Positions 13,708 to 21,557 of a DNA stretch of 35,754 bases are shown here, one piece after another. Position 1 is the stretch's first letter; the number at the start of each line of letters is the position of its first letter. Source of the stretch: JAJRZX01 sp964472295 (GTDB taxonomy: Bacteria > Desulfobacterota > GWC2-55-46 > JADFVP01); the NCBI GenBank assembly GCA_964472295.1, contig CAYYJQ010000019.1, positions 1 through 35,754 of the forward strand, given 5' to 3'. The translations under genes were made by a program, and so were the position numbers. The notes under the pieces were generated by a model. The model worked only from the letters and a program-made list of their open reading frames with translations, was not told where the DNA came from and searched no databases.

Positions 13708-15593
13708 CAGAGCGCGCCTGTCTTTTTCATGTGTATGAGGATGGCCGAGATGGCCGCTGGCGTTATGCCCGGGATGCGTCCTGCCTGGCCTATGGAGAGG
13801 GGCCGCGCAAAAGAGAGTTTTTCCCTGCCCTCGCGAGATAGCCCGTATACATCTTCATAGGAAAAATCCTCTGGTATATGGAGGGCCTCGGCCCTCTCGG
13901 AGCGCCGGGCCTCCCGGGCCTGCCGTCTTATATATCCCTCGTACTTTATCTCTGTCTCGATAATGCGCATTAGCGCGGGCTCCACCTCAAGGGGCAACTG
14001 TACCATGCGGCCAATATCCTGAAATGTGACGCCAGGGCGCCTTAGGAGTTCCTTGAGCGTAAGAGTCGTCTTTATTGCACCCTCGCCCCCCAAGGAGGCC
14101 GCCTCCGAGGGGTTAAGGCGGGTCTTCTCAAAGAAGATGCGTGTCTTTTCAAGTACCTGTTTTTTGTGTAAAAATGCCTCGTACACATCTTTTTTTACAA
14201 GGCCGGCCCCATAGCCCTTCTCCCTGAGACGGAGTTCCGCGTTGTCTTCCCTCAAGAGGAGCCTGTGCTCGGCCCTTGAGGTAAATACCCTGTACGGCTC
14301 GCTGGTGCCGCGCGCCACGAGGTCGTCTATCATGACTCCAATGTAGGCCTCGTGCCTTCCGAGGACGAGGGGAGGCCTCCCCTTTATGGCCATGACCGCG
14401 TTTATCCCCGCCATGAGGCCCTGTGCCGCGGCCTCCTCATAGCCTGATGTGCCGTTTATCTGGCCGGCTAGAAAGAGGCCCCCTATCTTTTTCGTCTCAA
14501 GGCTTGGCTTGAGTTCCCTCGGGTCAACGAAGTCGTACTCAACGGCGTATCCAGGCCTTACTATTTCCACACTTTCAAGGCCAGTTATGGTGCGGAGAAA
14601 TTTGATCTGAACCCCTATCGGAAGGGAGGTTGAGAGTCCGTTTGGGTAGACCTCCACGGTATCCGCTCCCTCGGGCTCAAGAAAGACCTGGTGGCGCGTC
14701 CTCTCGGGGAACTTTACCACCTTGTCCTCTATGGAGGGGCAGTACCTCGGGCCGATACCCTCGATGGCCCCGCTGTAAAGGGGTGATTTATCGAGGTTTT
14801 GCCTTATAACCCCATGGGTTTTTTCGTTTGTGTAGGTAATGTGGCATGGTATCTGCCCGCCTGTAAATGGCGGCGATGAGAAGGAAAAGGGGCTGAAGTC
14901 TTTTGGGCCCTGAAGGGGCTGTTCCTCCACGCGGGAGTAGTCTATGGTCCTTTTATCAAGCCTTGGGCATGTGCCTGTCTTCATGCGTCCAATCTCAAGG
15001 CCAAGGGCTTTCAGGGAATCCGAGAGGCCTGTGCTTACTCCGCCGCCTGCCCTGCCGCCATTAAAGCGGCGCTCGCCTATGTGCATGAGGCCCCTGAGGA
15101 AGGTACCTGTGGTGATTATTACCTTCTTTGCAGTGAACTCTTCGCCTGTTGCGAGGAGCACGCCACTCGCCTCTCTTTTGCCGTCCCTGCCCTTGGAAGT
15201 TAAGAGCCCCTCCACGCGCCCCTGCCTGAGGCAGAGGCCCGGCGTATTCTCCACTACCCTCTTCATCCTCTGCCTGTAGGCACTGCGGTCGGCCTGCGCG
15301 CGCGTGGACCTTACGGCAGGGCCCTTACTCTGGTTGAGGGTGCGAAACTGTATTGCCGTCTCGTCTATGGCACGGGCCATCTCTCCGCCAAGGGCGTCAA
15401 TTTCGCGCACAAGATGGCCCTTTGCGACTCCCCCGATGGCGGGGTTACAGGACATCTGGCCTATTGTGTCGAGGTTCAGCGTTATCATGAGGGTCCCCAG
15501 CCCCATCCTCGCCGTTGCAAGGGCGGCCTCGCACCCTGCGTGTCCGCCGCCAATCACTATTACATCAAATTTGTTCTTTCCGCTACTGCCCAT
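13707..15593 (-). CDS. mnmG: tRNA uridine-5-carboxymethylaminomethyl modification enzyme MnmG
   Basis: MnmG (GidA) with MnmE adds the carboxymethylaminomethyl group to wobble U34 of certain tRNAs, using FAD and NADH. The FAD motif VIVIGGGHAGCEAALATARMG begins about ten residues from the start. CNPAIGGVAKGHLVREIDALGG, TGTFLRGLMHIG and YCPSIEDKVVKFPER are diagnostic. The frame stays open upstream to a TTG at 15662, but I place the start at the ATG at 15593. The upstream extension would begin almost at the predicted transcription start and translate through a parS site, and family homology begins just after this ATG. The resulting 628 residues match the family. mnmE is not adjacent. The gene heads the mnmG-rsmG-parA-parB block. 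Confidence 0.95.
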   Translation of the reverse strand: MGSSGKNKFDVIVIGGGHAGCEAALATARMGLGTLMITLNLDTIGQMSCNPAIGGVAKGHLVREIDALGGEMARAIDETAIQFRTLNQSKGPAVRSTRAQADRSAYRQRMKRVVENTPGLCLRQGRVEGLLTSKGRDGKREASGVLLATGEEFTAKKVIITTGTFLRGLMHIGERRFNGGRAGGGVSTGLSDSLKALGLEIGRMKTGTCPRLDKRTIDYSRVEEQPLQGPKDFSPFSFSSPPFTGGQIPCHITYTNEKTHGVIRQNLDKSPLYSGAIEGIGPRYCPSIEDKVVKFPERTRHQVFLEPEGADTVEVYPNGLSTSLPIGVQIKFLRTITGLESVEIVRPGYAVEYDFVDPRELKPSLETKKIGGLFLAGQINGTSGYEEAAAQGLMAGINAVMAIKGRPPLVLGRHEAYIGVMIDDLVARGTSEPYRVFTSRAEHRLLLREDNAELRLREKGYGAGLVKKDVYEAFLHKKQVLEKTRIFFEKTRLNPSEAASLGGEGAIKTTLTLKELLRRPGVTFQDIGRMVQLPLEVEPALMRIIETEIKYEGYIRRQAREARRSERAEALHIPEDFSYEDVYGLSREGREKLSFARPLSIGQAGRIPGITPAAISAILIHMKKTGAL

Positions 15594-15622
15594 TTTCTTC
15601 GCTTTCCATGTTCTGGCCCCAT

Positions 15623-15638
15623 TGTTCCACGTGGAACA
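15623..15638. promoter_or_regulatory. parS site 2 (ParB-binding) in the mnmG leader
   Basis: A second perfect copy of TGTTCCACGTGGAACA. The surrounding bases extend the palindrome to 26 bp (CCCAT on one side, ATGGG on the other). It lies 30 bp upstream of the mnmG ATG and about 23-38 nt downstream of the predicted mnmG transcription start, so ParB loaded here could influence transcription of the operon. Confidence 0.96.
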
Positions 15639-15668
15639 ATGGGCTGAGGGGATTAGTAACAATCTTAT

Positions 15669-15697
15669 AGTATAGATATATCAAAAAACCCTGTCAA
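15669..15697 (-). promoter_or_regulatory. Predicted sigma70 promoter of mnmG-rsmG-parAB
   Basis: On the minus strand TTGACA (15697-15692) and TATACT (15674-15669) are separated by 17 bp, a near-consensus sigma70 promoter. Transcription should begin around 15661-15663, leaving a leader of about 70 nt that contains parS site 2. It is oriented divergently from the dksA-like promoter. Confidence 0.8.
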
Positions 15698-15801
15698 ACC
15701 GTTTAAGGGATCGGCGCCTGTATGCCCTATCTGGTGGAACCCCGCGTTCCTCACTGTAACTATTTGATTTTATTGAAAAAAACCTTGCAGTCCAAGTGGT
15801 C

Positions 15802-15829
15802 TTGACAATCAATGAAAAAACTGTATACT
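15802..15829 (+). promoter_or_regulatory. Predicted sigma70 promoter of the dksA-like gene
   Basis: TTGACA (15802-15807) and TATACT (15824-15829) with a 16-bp spacer. The predicted start near 15836 gives a leader of about 100 nt before the ATG at 15940. Confidence 0.75.
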
Positions 15830-15939
15830 GTTACCCTTTATATAGTAAACTTTTTTGTCGGGGAAGGTCTGTGAACTACTCAGGGCTTCTTTCATTCAAG
15901 ATAGGCGGTTACGAACCCTGCCAAGGAAAGGTTTGATAT

Positions 15940-16512
15940 ATGACGGCCGTAAAAAAGACTACGACCAGAGGCACGAAAAAAGGCGCCGCAGTAGAAAAGA
16001 AAAAAACAGCCGCAAAGGCAAAGGCCGGGTCCGCCAGGGCTTCCGCGAAAAAAACAGGCAAGGGGTCTGCCAAAAAAACTCTTAAAAAACAAACCTTTAC
16101 CGATATAGTGCGGGAAAAACTCCTTGCCGATAAAAAGAAAATTCTTCAGGACGTCTCCTCGAAGATACGTGAGGAAAGTAATGTCTTGAAACGTGAGACT
16201 GGTGATATATACGACATCGCCAGCGATGAGAGAGAACGGGAACTCTCCCTTATGCTCGGCGACAGGGAGCGGAAAAAACTCGCCGAGATAGACCTTGCCC
16301 TTGAGAGGATTCAAGATGGCTTATACGGCTTTTGCGAGGACTGCGGCGAGCCGGTAGGAGAGAAGAGGTTAGAGGTCCTGCCCTTTACGAGGGTCTGCGT
16401 GGACTGCCAGTCCAGGCATGAGAGAGACCAGAGGGTCAGGGGCAATGTGGAAGACGAGGGACTCCTGCGAATAATAGATAAATCGGATACGGATATTGAT
16501 TCCTTTCACTAA
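15940..16512 (+). CDS. DksA/TraR-family zinc-finger regulator with histone H1-like N-terminal tail
   Basis: DksA-type proteins bind the secondary channel of RNA polymerase and, often with ppGpp, adjust initiation at rRNA and amino-acid promoters. The C-terminal two thirds is a canonical DksA/TraR protein: a coiled-coil hairpin from about residue 53, GDIYDIASDERERELSLML with acidic tip residues, DRERKKLAEIDLALERI, and a four-cysteine zinc site with Cys132, Cys135, Cys153 and Cys156. The first 50 residues are different: 16 Lys and 2 Arg, rich in Ala, Thr and Gly, with no predicted fold, resembling histone H1 C-terminal or AlgP-like tails. AGGAAAGG about 8 nt upstream supports the ATG at 15940, so the tail is probably translated. 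It is transcribed from its own strong promoter, divergent from mnmG. Confidence 0.92.
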   Translation: MTAVKKTTTRGTKKGAAVEKKKTAAKAKAGSARASAKKTGKGSAKKTLKKQTFTDIVREKLLADKKKILQDVSSKIREESNVLKRETGDIYDIASDERERELSLMLGDRERKKLAEIDLALERIQDGLYGFCEDCGEPVGEKRLEVLPFTRVCVDCQSRHERDQRVRGNVEDEGLLRIIDKSDTDIDSFH

Positions 16513-16589
16513 GCGCATTTCCCACGGAGTCTTCTGCCGTAAGTTAGTCTGATGTAAGACCTTGAATTATATGGAAGTACCTTTGCACC

Positions 16590-17654
16590 ATGCCATCCAC
16601 CCATAGATCCAACCTCAGATTACGCATAATCTACGTAGCCTTTGTGGCGGCGATTTTTGTTGTCATGGGCTATGGCCTCGTCTTCCATAAGCCTGCGGTC
16701 AATACCATCTACAGGAAGGTCCTCATGGGCACCATCGTGGAGATTACCATGATGAGCGGCGATGAGACGGGCTATGACAGGGCCGCGGACTCTGCCTTTA
16801 AGGAGATAGCGCGGCTCGAGAAGGTCTTCAGCAGTTATGACGCCAAGAGCGATGTCTCGCGCATATCACAACACGCGGGAGAGGCCGTAAAGGTCTCGCC
16901 CGACGTAATTACCGTGGTAAAGAAGTGCCTCCAGATAGCGCGGCTCTCGCACGGGGCCTTTGACCCCACAGTTGGCGCCATGGCCGGTATCTGGGGCTTT
17001 TCAGGGGAGAAAAAATACGTGCCAAGCATGAAGGAGGTTTCAAAGGTCCTTCCCCTTGTGAACTACAGGAACGTGCTTGTTGACGATAAGGCTGGTACTG
17101 TAACGCTCCTCAAGAAGGGCATGACGCTTAACCTCGGGGGCGCGGCCAAGGGCTTTATCGTGAAGCAGGCCGCTAAAATGCTCAGGGAAAACGGGGTAGT
17201 GCGGGCCATTATAAAAGCCGGCGGAGACATGTTCCTCGTAAACAGCGGCAATGGGTTCAATAACGCGAATTTTATCCTCGGAATGCAGGACCCCCGTGAG
17301 AAGGACAAGATATTCGGCGAGGCCTTCAGCAAACACGGCGCTGTTGCGACCTCAGGGGACTATGAACGATACTTCATGATCAAGGGCAAGAGGTACAGCC
17401 ATATACTGGACCCTGAGACAGGATACCCGGCGAGGCGATCACGTTCGGCAACCATAGTTACCGACGACCCCACCATAGCCGACGCCCTCTCAACGGCCGT
17501 ATTTGTCATGGGGCCGAAAAAGGGCCTTGAACTCATCGAGAGCCTCGATGGCGTCGAGGGCGTTATAATCGGCAGCGATGGTTTTATCCACAACTCTACG
17601 GGCTTCAAGGGAAGGTTATTTCGTGCGGGCTCAATGAGGGCGGACGTAAAATAG
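16590..17654 (+). CDS. apbE: FAD:protein FMN transferase (ApbE)
   Basis: ApbE covalently attaches FMN from FAD to Thr or Ser of target proteins such as Nqr/Rnf subunits, on the outer face of the inner membrane. A membrane anchor or signal (about residues 11-31) is followed by GTIVEITMM. Conserved blocks are FSSYDAKSDVSRI, GAFDPTVGAMAGIWGF, LNLGGAAKGFIVKQA, IIKAGGDMF, ATSGDYERYF, HILDPETGYPA and VTDDPTIADALSTAVFVMG, giving the flavin and Mg sites. Length 354 is normal. There is no lipobox Cys, so it looks membrane-anchored rather than lipidated. It lies 77 bp after the dksA-like gene. Its target flavoprotein complex is not in the window. Confidence 0.94.
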   Translation: MPSTHRSNLRLRIIYVAFVAAIFVVMGYGLVFHKPAVNTIYRKVLMGTIVEITMMSGDETGYDRAADSAFKEIARLEKVFSSYDAKSDVSRISQHAGEAVKVSPDVITVVKKCLQIARLSHGAFDPTVGAMAGIWGFSGEKKYVPSMKEVSKVLPLVNYRNVLVDDKAGTVTLLKKGMTLNLGGAAKGFIVKQAAKMLRENGVVRAIIKAGGDMFLVNSGNGFNNANFILGMQDPREKDKIFGEAFSKHGAVATSGDYERYFMIKGKRYSHILDPETGYPARRSRSATIVTDDPTIADALSTAVFVMGPKKGLELIESLDGVEGVIIGSDGFIHNSTGFKGRLFRAGSMRADVK

Positions 17655-17776
17655 GGAAAGCTGTCCCTATTTTACTATTGGTTTTCTGTGTCTTACTTTT
17701 TTGTGGCTGGCAGTCTTTATGGTGCAGGCAAGTCCGCATGAGAGAAGGGATTTACCACCCCATTGGTTTTCTTTGT

Positions 17777-17806
17777 CTTACTTTCTTTTTTCTAAAAGAA
17801 AGTAAG
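17777..17806 (+). repeat. Box-plus-hairpin repeat unit, copy K
   Basis: CTTACTTTCTTTT (17777-17789) pairs perfectly with its reverse complement (17794-17806) around TTCT, preceded by GGTTTTCTTTG (17766-17776). It is identical in stem and loop to copy G although 8.5 kb away. Confidence 0.9.
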
Positions 17807-17812
17807 GAAATC

Positions 17813-17846
<34 letters not shown>

Positions 17847-17858
17847 TTCCTTCTTCTC

Positions 17859-18743
17859 TCAGCAGATCCCCGAGAGTTCCGGTCTTTCGTTCTTTATCTT
17901 CACTGTGGCGAAGTGGATGGCAGGGTCGTGGTAGAAGGCGAGGATCCAGCCTTCCCGGGCGGCCTCTCTTATGATTTTTTTCTTTATCCTGAGCGTATCA
18001 AGGGGAAAGAGGTCATAGGCGGCTATATAGGGATAGCGGATATGCGTTGTTGTTGGCATGATGTCGCTTAGGAATATGGCTGTTTTTTTACCGCCATTGA
18101 CGCGTACGAGCTGTATCCCCCTATTGTGGCCTGATGTACGAAAGACAGAAACGCCTTCTGCGACCTCAATCATCTCATCTTCTTCTCCATCGACAAGGTC
18201 AAGTTGGCCCGCTTCTTTTATTGGCATCAAGTCACCTTCTCTGTAACTTCTGCGGCTCCTCTCGCCCGGCGATAGGGCGGCCTTGAACTCGGCCTTTTGA
18301 ACAAGGTACCTTGCCCGTGGAAAGGCCGGAACCAGGGCCCCCGAGGGAGACTCAACGCAGTTACCTCCGGCGTGGTCGAAGTGGAGGTGTGTGTTGATGA
18401 CCATGTCTATGTCTCCTGGCTTGACACCGATACGTGCGAGAGAGTCTTTTAGCGTCTCTTTCTGCTCTATGCCGTAGATGACGCGCGACTTTTCGTCCCA
18501 CCTTGTGCCCATGCCCGTCTCGACGAGGATATTCTTTTCATTGGTCTTTATGAGTATGGGGTGTATGCCAAGGAGTATCCTGTTTTTTTCATCAGGCACG
18601 TTTGCGCGCTCCCAGAGCACGCGCGGCACCACGCCGAACATGGCGCCTCCGTCAAGGCGCACCGTGCCGTCAGAAAGCGGGTATATTCTTATCTCTCCAA
18701 GGGTAAGGCAGTTATGGGAAGAGGCCGCGTTATTCTTCTTCAT
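17859..18743 (-). CDS. Metallo-beta-lactamase-fold hydrolase
   Basis: The protein has the metal-binding motif HxHxDH as THLHFDHAGG (His119, His121, Asp123, His124). A further His in TSGHNRGIQL, an Asp in AIFLSDIMP and a late His in AFYHDP complete a probable dinuclear zinc site. The 294-residue layout resembles the lactonase / MBL-hydrolase families rather than true beta-lactamases, and no signal peptide is obvious, so a cytoplasmic enzyme is likely. The substrate is unknown; lactones, thioesters and other metabolites are all possible. The start overlaps the upstream haem-protein gene by 14 bp, implying coupled expression. Confidence 0.88.
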   Translation of the reverse strand: MKKNNAASSHNCLTLGEIRIYPLSDGTVRLDGGAMFGVVPRVLWERANVPDEKNRILLGIHPILIKTNEKNILVETGMGTRWDEKSRVIYGIEQKETLKDSLARIGVKPGDIDMVINTHLHFDHAGGNCVESPSGALVPAFPRARYLVQKAEFKAALSPGERSRRSYREGDLMPIKEAGQLDLVDGEEDEMIEVAEGVSVFRTSGHNRGIQLVRVNGGKKTAIFLSDIMPTTTHIRYPYIAAYDLFPLDTLRIKKKIIREAAREGWILAFYHDPAIHFATVKIKNERPELSGIC

Positions 18744-19290
18744 CGGGCATGTAGAGAGAGATTATCCCCATGATTTCGCCTTCTTTGAAGCCAGTGGATT
18801 TATCGTCCGGGTAGCGCCTTTCTATAAAGGCGGGGCGCTTTTCTCTGGCGCCGTGGCATGAGAGGCATGACTTTTTGGCGAAGACGGGCATTACGAGCCT
18901 GCTGTAGGAGCGGCCCTGCACCATGGTGACGGTCCAGAACCTCCTGAAGGCCCGGTCGGTCCTGAAGCGTGATATAAGGCGGGCCTCGAATGGCGTGGCC
19001 GCGTTTTGGGGGTTACGGGGTTTAATGGAAGAAAAGGTGATGATATAACCCTTTTTACCGCGTATATCCTGTATCTCTTCGTAGATCTTCCCGTATGTCT
19101 TGATAAAGGCCTCTTCGCTTATATCTCCTCCCCTGGCGAGGCTCTTCGAGAGGGCTGACCTTCTGAGTATGAGGTCCTTTGCGTACTTCTCGGCCTCTTT
19201 TTTCTCCTCTTCATAGGGGCCCGCGAGAGCCGGACCGACGCAGGCGGCAATGACAAGGAGGAGGGCTATCGGGAGAATACTTTTTTTCAT
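18730..19290 (-). CDS. Exported Tll0287-like (DUF3365) haem-binding protein
   Basis: A signal peptide (residues 1-23, hydrophobic core IALLLVIAACVGPALA) precedes a 160-residue domain resembling the Tll0287-like / DUF3365 sensory fold. Family-type sequences are the N-terminal long helix, SSIKPRNPQNAATPFEARLISRF, and FAKKSCLSCHG with a c-type haem motif CxxCH (Cys142, Cys145, His146). The gene encodes only this domain, with no attached kinase or cyclase, so it may act as a periplasmic haem or redox protein. It follows glyS by 95 bp and overlaps the hydrolase gene. The assignment is from the CLSCH motif and the surrounding pattern. Confidence 0.8.
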   Translation of the reverse strand: MKKSILPIALLLVIAACVGPALAGPYEEEKKEAEKYAKDLILRRSALSKSLARGGDISEEAFIKTYGKIYEEIQDIRGKKGYIITFSSIKPRNPQNAATPFEARLISRFRTDRAFRRFWTVTMVQGRSYSRLVMPVFAKKSCLSCHGAREKRPAFIERRYPDDKSTGFKEGEIMGIISLYMPDEEE

Positions 19291-19385
19291 GATGAGCCTA
19301 TTTATTGTCCTATATGGCGTGATTGGCCTCGAGATTCTTCTGTATCTGCATCCTCCCCCTTGCTCCCCTCCGCCCCCCTGCCCCT
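19291..19385 (-). repeat. G-run tract following the glyS stop codon
   Basis: In the sense of glyS transcription, the first 35 or so bases after the stop contain four G runs of four to six residues within a short span, a match to the G-quadruplex pattern. The rest of the gap is unremarkable. Confidence 0.55.
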
Positions 19386-21557
19386 TTAGACCGCGAGGCG
19401 CGAGATGTCGGCAACCTTGAAGAAAATATCCCGTACAAAGGCGAGAAGGAGAAGGCGGTTCTCACGCACCTTCGCGTCATCCACCATTACCATCACGTCG
19501 TCGAAGAAACGGTCGATCTCCGGCTTTATGGAGGCAAGGGCCTCGAAGAGGCCGCTATAGTCGCCCTCTTTCCAGAGTTTTTCGATCTCTGGGCCAAGGT
19601 CCCTGGCAGACTCGAAGAGGCCCTGCTCAGCCCCTTCGCCAAAGAGGGAACTATCCGGGGTCTTGCCCCTTGCGTTAAAGCCCTTCAAGATATTCGAGAC
19701 CCTCTTGAAGGATAGGGCGAGGTCCGCAGAGGCGGGGTTATCCTTGAAGCCCTCGAGGGCCCTGATACGCGCTGCGGCGTCGCTTATATTATACCACCTT
19801 GTGGCGAGCACCGCGTCTATGGAGTCAAAGGACAGCCCATCGCCAAGGAGCCTGTTACGGAGCCTCTCGGCGAAGAATCCGAGTATGGCGTCTTTTACCA
19901 CGGCCCTGTCCTTGCAGATGTCCTTGCCGAGGATTATAAGGGCCTCTTCCACGGCCTCGTCAAGGGGCAGGTCCAGGCCTGAGTCCATGAGCATGTTTAT
20001 GATGCCTATAGCGCCGCGGCGGAGCGCGTAGGGGTCAACGCCGCCTGTCGGCACCTTTCCGATGGCAAAGAAGCCCGCTATGGTATCGAGTTTATCGGCA
20101 AGGCTTACGATAAGGCCCGCCGTGCTTGCCGGGAGTTCACCCCCTGATGATGTGGGTCTGTAGTGCTCTTCTATGGCGCGGGCAACGTCTTCGGCCTCGC
20201 CGCCAAGGCGGGCGTAAATGCCCCCCATTATGCCCTGAAGGTCGGGGAACTCGCCGACAACGCCAGAGAGGAGGTCGGCCTTTGAGAGCATGGCCGCCCT
20301 GCCTATTACGAGCCTCAGCCGCGCGGCGTCTTCGGCGCCGGTGAGGGAGGCGGGGTTCTTCTCATCAGAGAGAAAGTCCCCGGGGCTCTCGTTCCCTGTG
20401 GGAATCAGCCCGGCCCTCTCGCCAAGGTAAAGCGCGAGGCGGGTAAAACGCTGGACTTTCTCATAAGAAGTCCCGAGGCGGTCCTGAAAGACAACGGTCT
20501 TGAGGCCCTCTACAAGGGAAGAGAGGGGTACGCTTCGGTCCCTGTCATAGTAGAACCTCGCGTCATTTAGCCTTGCGCGAAGGACCCGTTCGTTACCCCT
20601 TATAATCTTCTCCATGGACGGGGCCGGGGTGTTGGCAATGGTTATGAAGTAGGGGAGGAGGTTGCCGTCTTTATCGAGTATGGAAAAATACCTCTGGTGC
20701 GAACGCATGGCGTTTATGATTATCTCGCGGGGCATGGAGAGAAAGTCCTCGTCAAAGGCCCCGCGGATTACCACGGGATACTCGACAAGAAAGGCGACCT
20801 CTTCCATGAGGGCCCTGTCGGGAAGGACGCGGCCACCTACCTCGCTGGCCTTCTCGGCAAGGCCCTTTTCGATAATTTCCTTTCTCTTTCCCTGGTCCAC
20901 TACCACGCGCCTATCTTCCATGGCCTTAAGGTAGGACTCAAAGCCCGTGACCTTTATTGGAGCGTTCTCTTTAATGAACCTGTGGCCCACTGTAAAGGGG
21001 GCGCTTTGCACCGGTCCAAAGGCCACCTCAAGGCCCGCACCGCCAAAGAGGGCAAGGAGGCGGCGAACAGGGCGGGCAAAAGCGACCCTTGATGAGCCCC
21101 ATCTCATGCGTTTAGGAAAGACCTCGGTTCCCATGGTCTTCTCCAGTATTGCCGGTAGCAGAGTTTTTGTCTTCTTGCCCTTTATGGTCTTTACAGCGGC
21201 AACGACCTCGCCCTTCTTTGACTTTACGCGCCTTATCTCCTTTACGTCCACGCCCTGCGCCCGTGCAAAGCCAAGGAGCGCCTTTGTGGGCGTGCCCCCG
21301 CTGTCATAGGCGGCCTCGACGCGCGGGCCAGTTACTTCAAGCGTATGGTCTTCCTGCCCTTCCGGGAGGCCGCGCACAATGAATACGAGCCTCCTTGGCG
21401 TGCCGTAGGCCTGCAGGCCGCTGAAACCGAGCCTTGCGGCCTTGAGGTTCTGCGAGAGTATTTCCCCGTAACGCCTGAGGGCCGGGGGTATGTACCCTGC
21501 CGGAAGTTCCTCGGTGCCTATCTCGAAGAGAAGTTCGCCTCCTCCATCTCTTTTCAT
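19386..21557 (-). CDS. glyS: Glycyl-tRNA synthetase beta subunit
   Basis: GlyS is the large subunit of the bacterial alpha2beta2 glycyl-tRNA synthetase and carries tRNA recognition and HD-like domains. The N-terminal LLFEIGTEELPAGYIPPAL is diagnostic, followed by TPRRLVFIVRGLP, FPKRMRWG, VEYPVVIRGAFDEDFL and NAMRSHQRYFSI. The C-terminal ends with FDDVMVMVDDAKVRENRLLLL, the anticodon-binding-like tail. A TTG upstream at 21581 is possible, but the ATG at 21557 has GGGAGG 11 nt before it and begins directly at the family N-terminus, giving 723 residues. The catalytic alpha subunit gene glyQ, normally adjacent and upstream, is absent: the upstream neighbour is on the other strand. Confidence 0.96.
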   Translation of the reverse strand: MKRDGGGELLFEIGTEELPAGYIPPALRRYGEILSQNLKAARLGFSGLQAYGTPRRLVFIVRGLPEGQEDHTLEVTGPRVEAAYDSGGTPTKALLGFARAQGVDVKEIRRVKSKKGEVVAAVKTIKGKKTKTLLPAILEKTMGTEVFPKRMRWGSSRVAFARPVRRLLALFGGAGLEVAFGPVQSAPFTVGHRFIKENAPIKVTGFESYLKAMEDRRVVVDQGKRKEIIEKGLAEKASEVGGRVLPDRALMEEVAFLVEYPVVIRGAFDEDFLSMPREIIINAMRSHQRYFSILDKDGNLLPYFITIANTPAPSMEKIIRGNERVLRARLNDARFYYDRDRSVPLSSLVEGLKTVVFQDRLGTSYEKVQRFTRLALYLGERAGLIPTGNESPGDFLSDEKNPASLTGAEDAARLRLVIGRAAMLSKADLLSGVVGEFPDLQGIMGGIYARLGGEAEDVARAIEEHYRPTSSGGELPASTAGLIVSLADKLDTIAGFFAIGKVPTGGVDPYALRRGAIGIINMLMDSGLDLPLDEAVEEALIILGKDICKDRAVVKDAILGFFAERLRNRLLGDGLSFDSIDAVLATRWYNISDAAARIRALEGFKDNPASADLALSFKRVSNILKGFNARGKTPDSSLFGEGAEQGLFESARDLGPEIEKLWKEGDYSGLFEALASIKPEIDRFFDDVMVMVDDAKVRENRLLLLAFVRDIFFKVADISRLAV

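Noticed and set aside
15594..15662. N-terminal extension of MnmG from TTG at 15662
   Set aside because: It would begin at the predicted transcription start and translate through parS; the ATG at 15593 matches the family N-terminus.
15663..15801. Possible replication origin in the mnmG/dksA-like intergenic region
   Set aside because: The gap is small, contains two promoters and parS, and shows no DnaA boxes.
17584..17592. Perfect DnaA-box sequence TTATCCACA
   Set aside because: It is single and lies inside apbE coding sequence with no second box or AT-rich unwinding region nearby, so it is not evidence of an origin.
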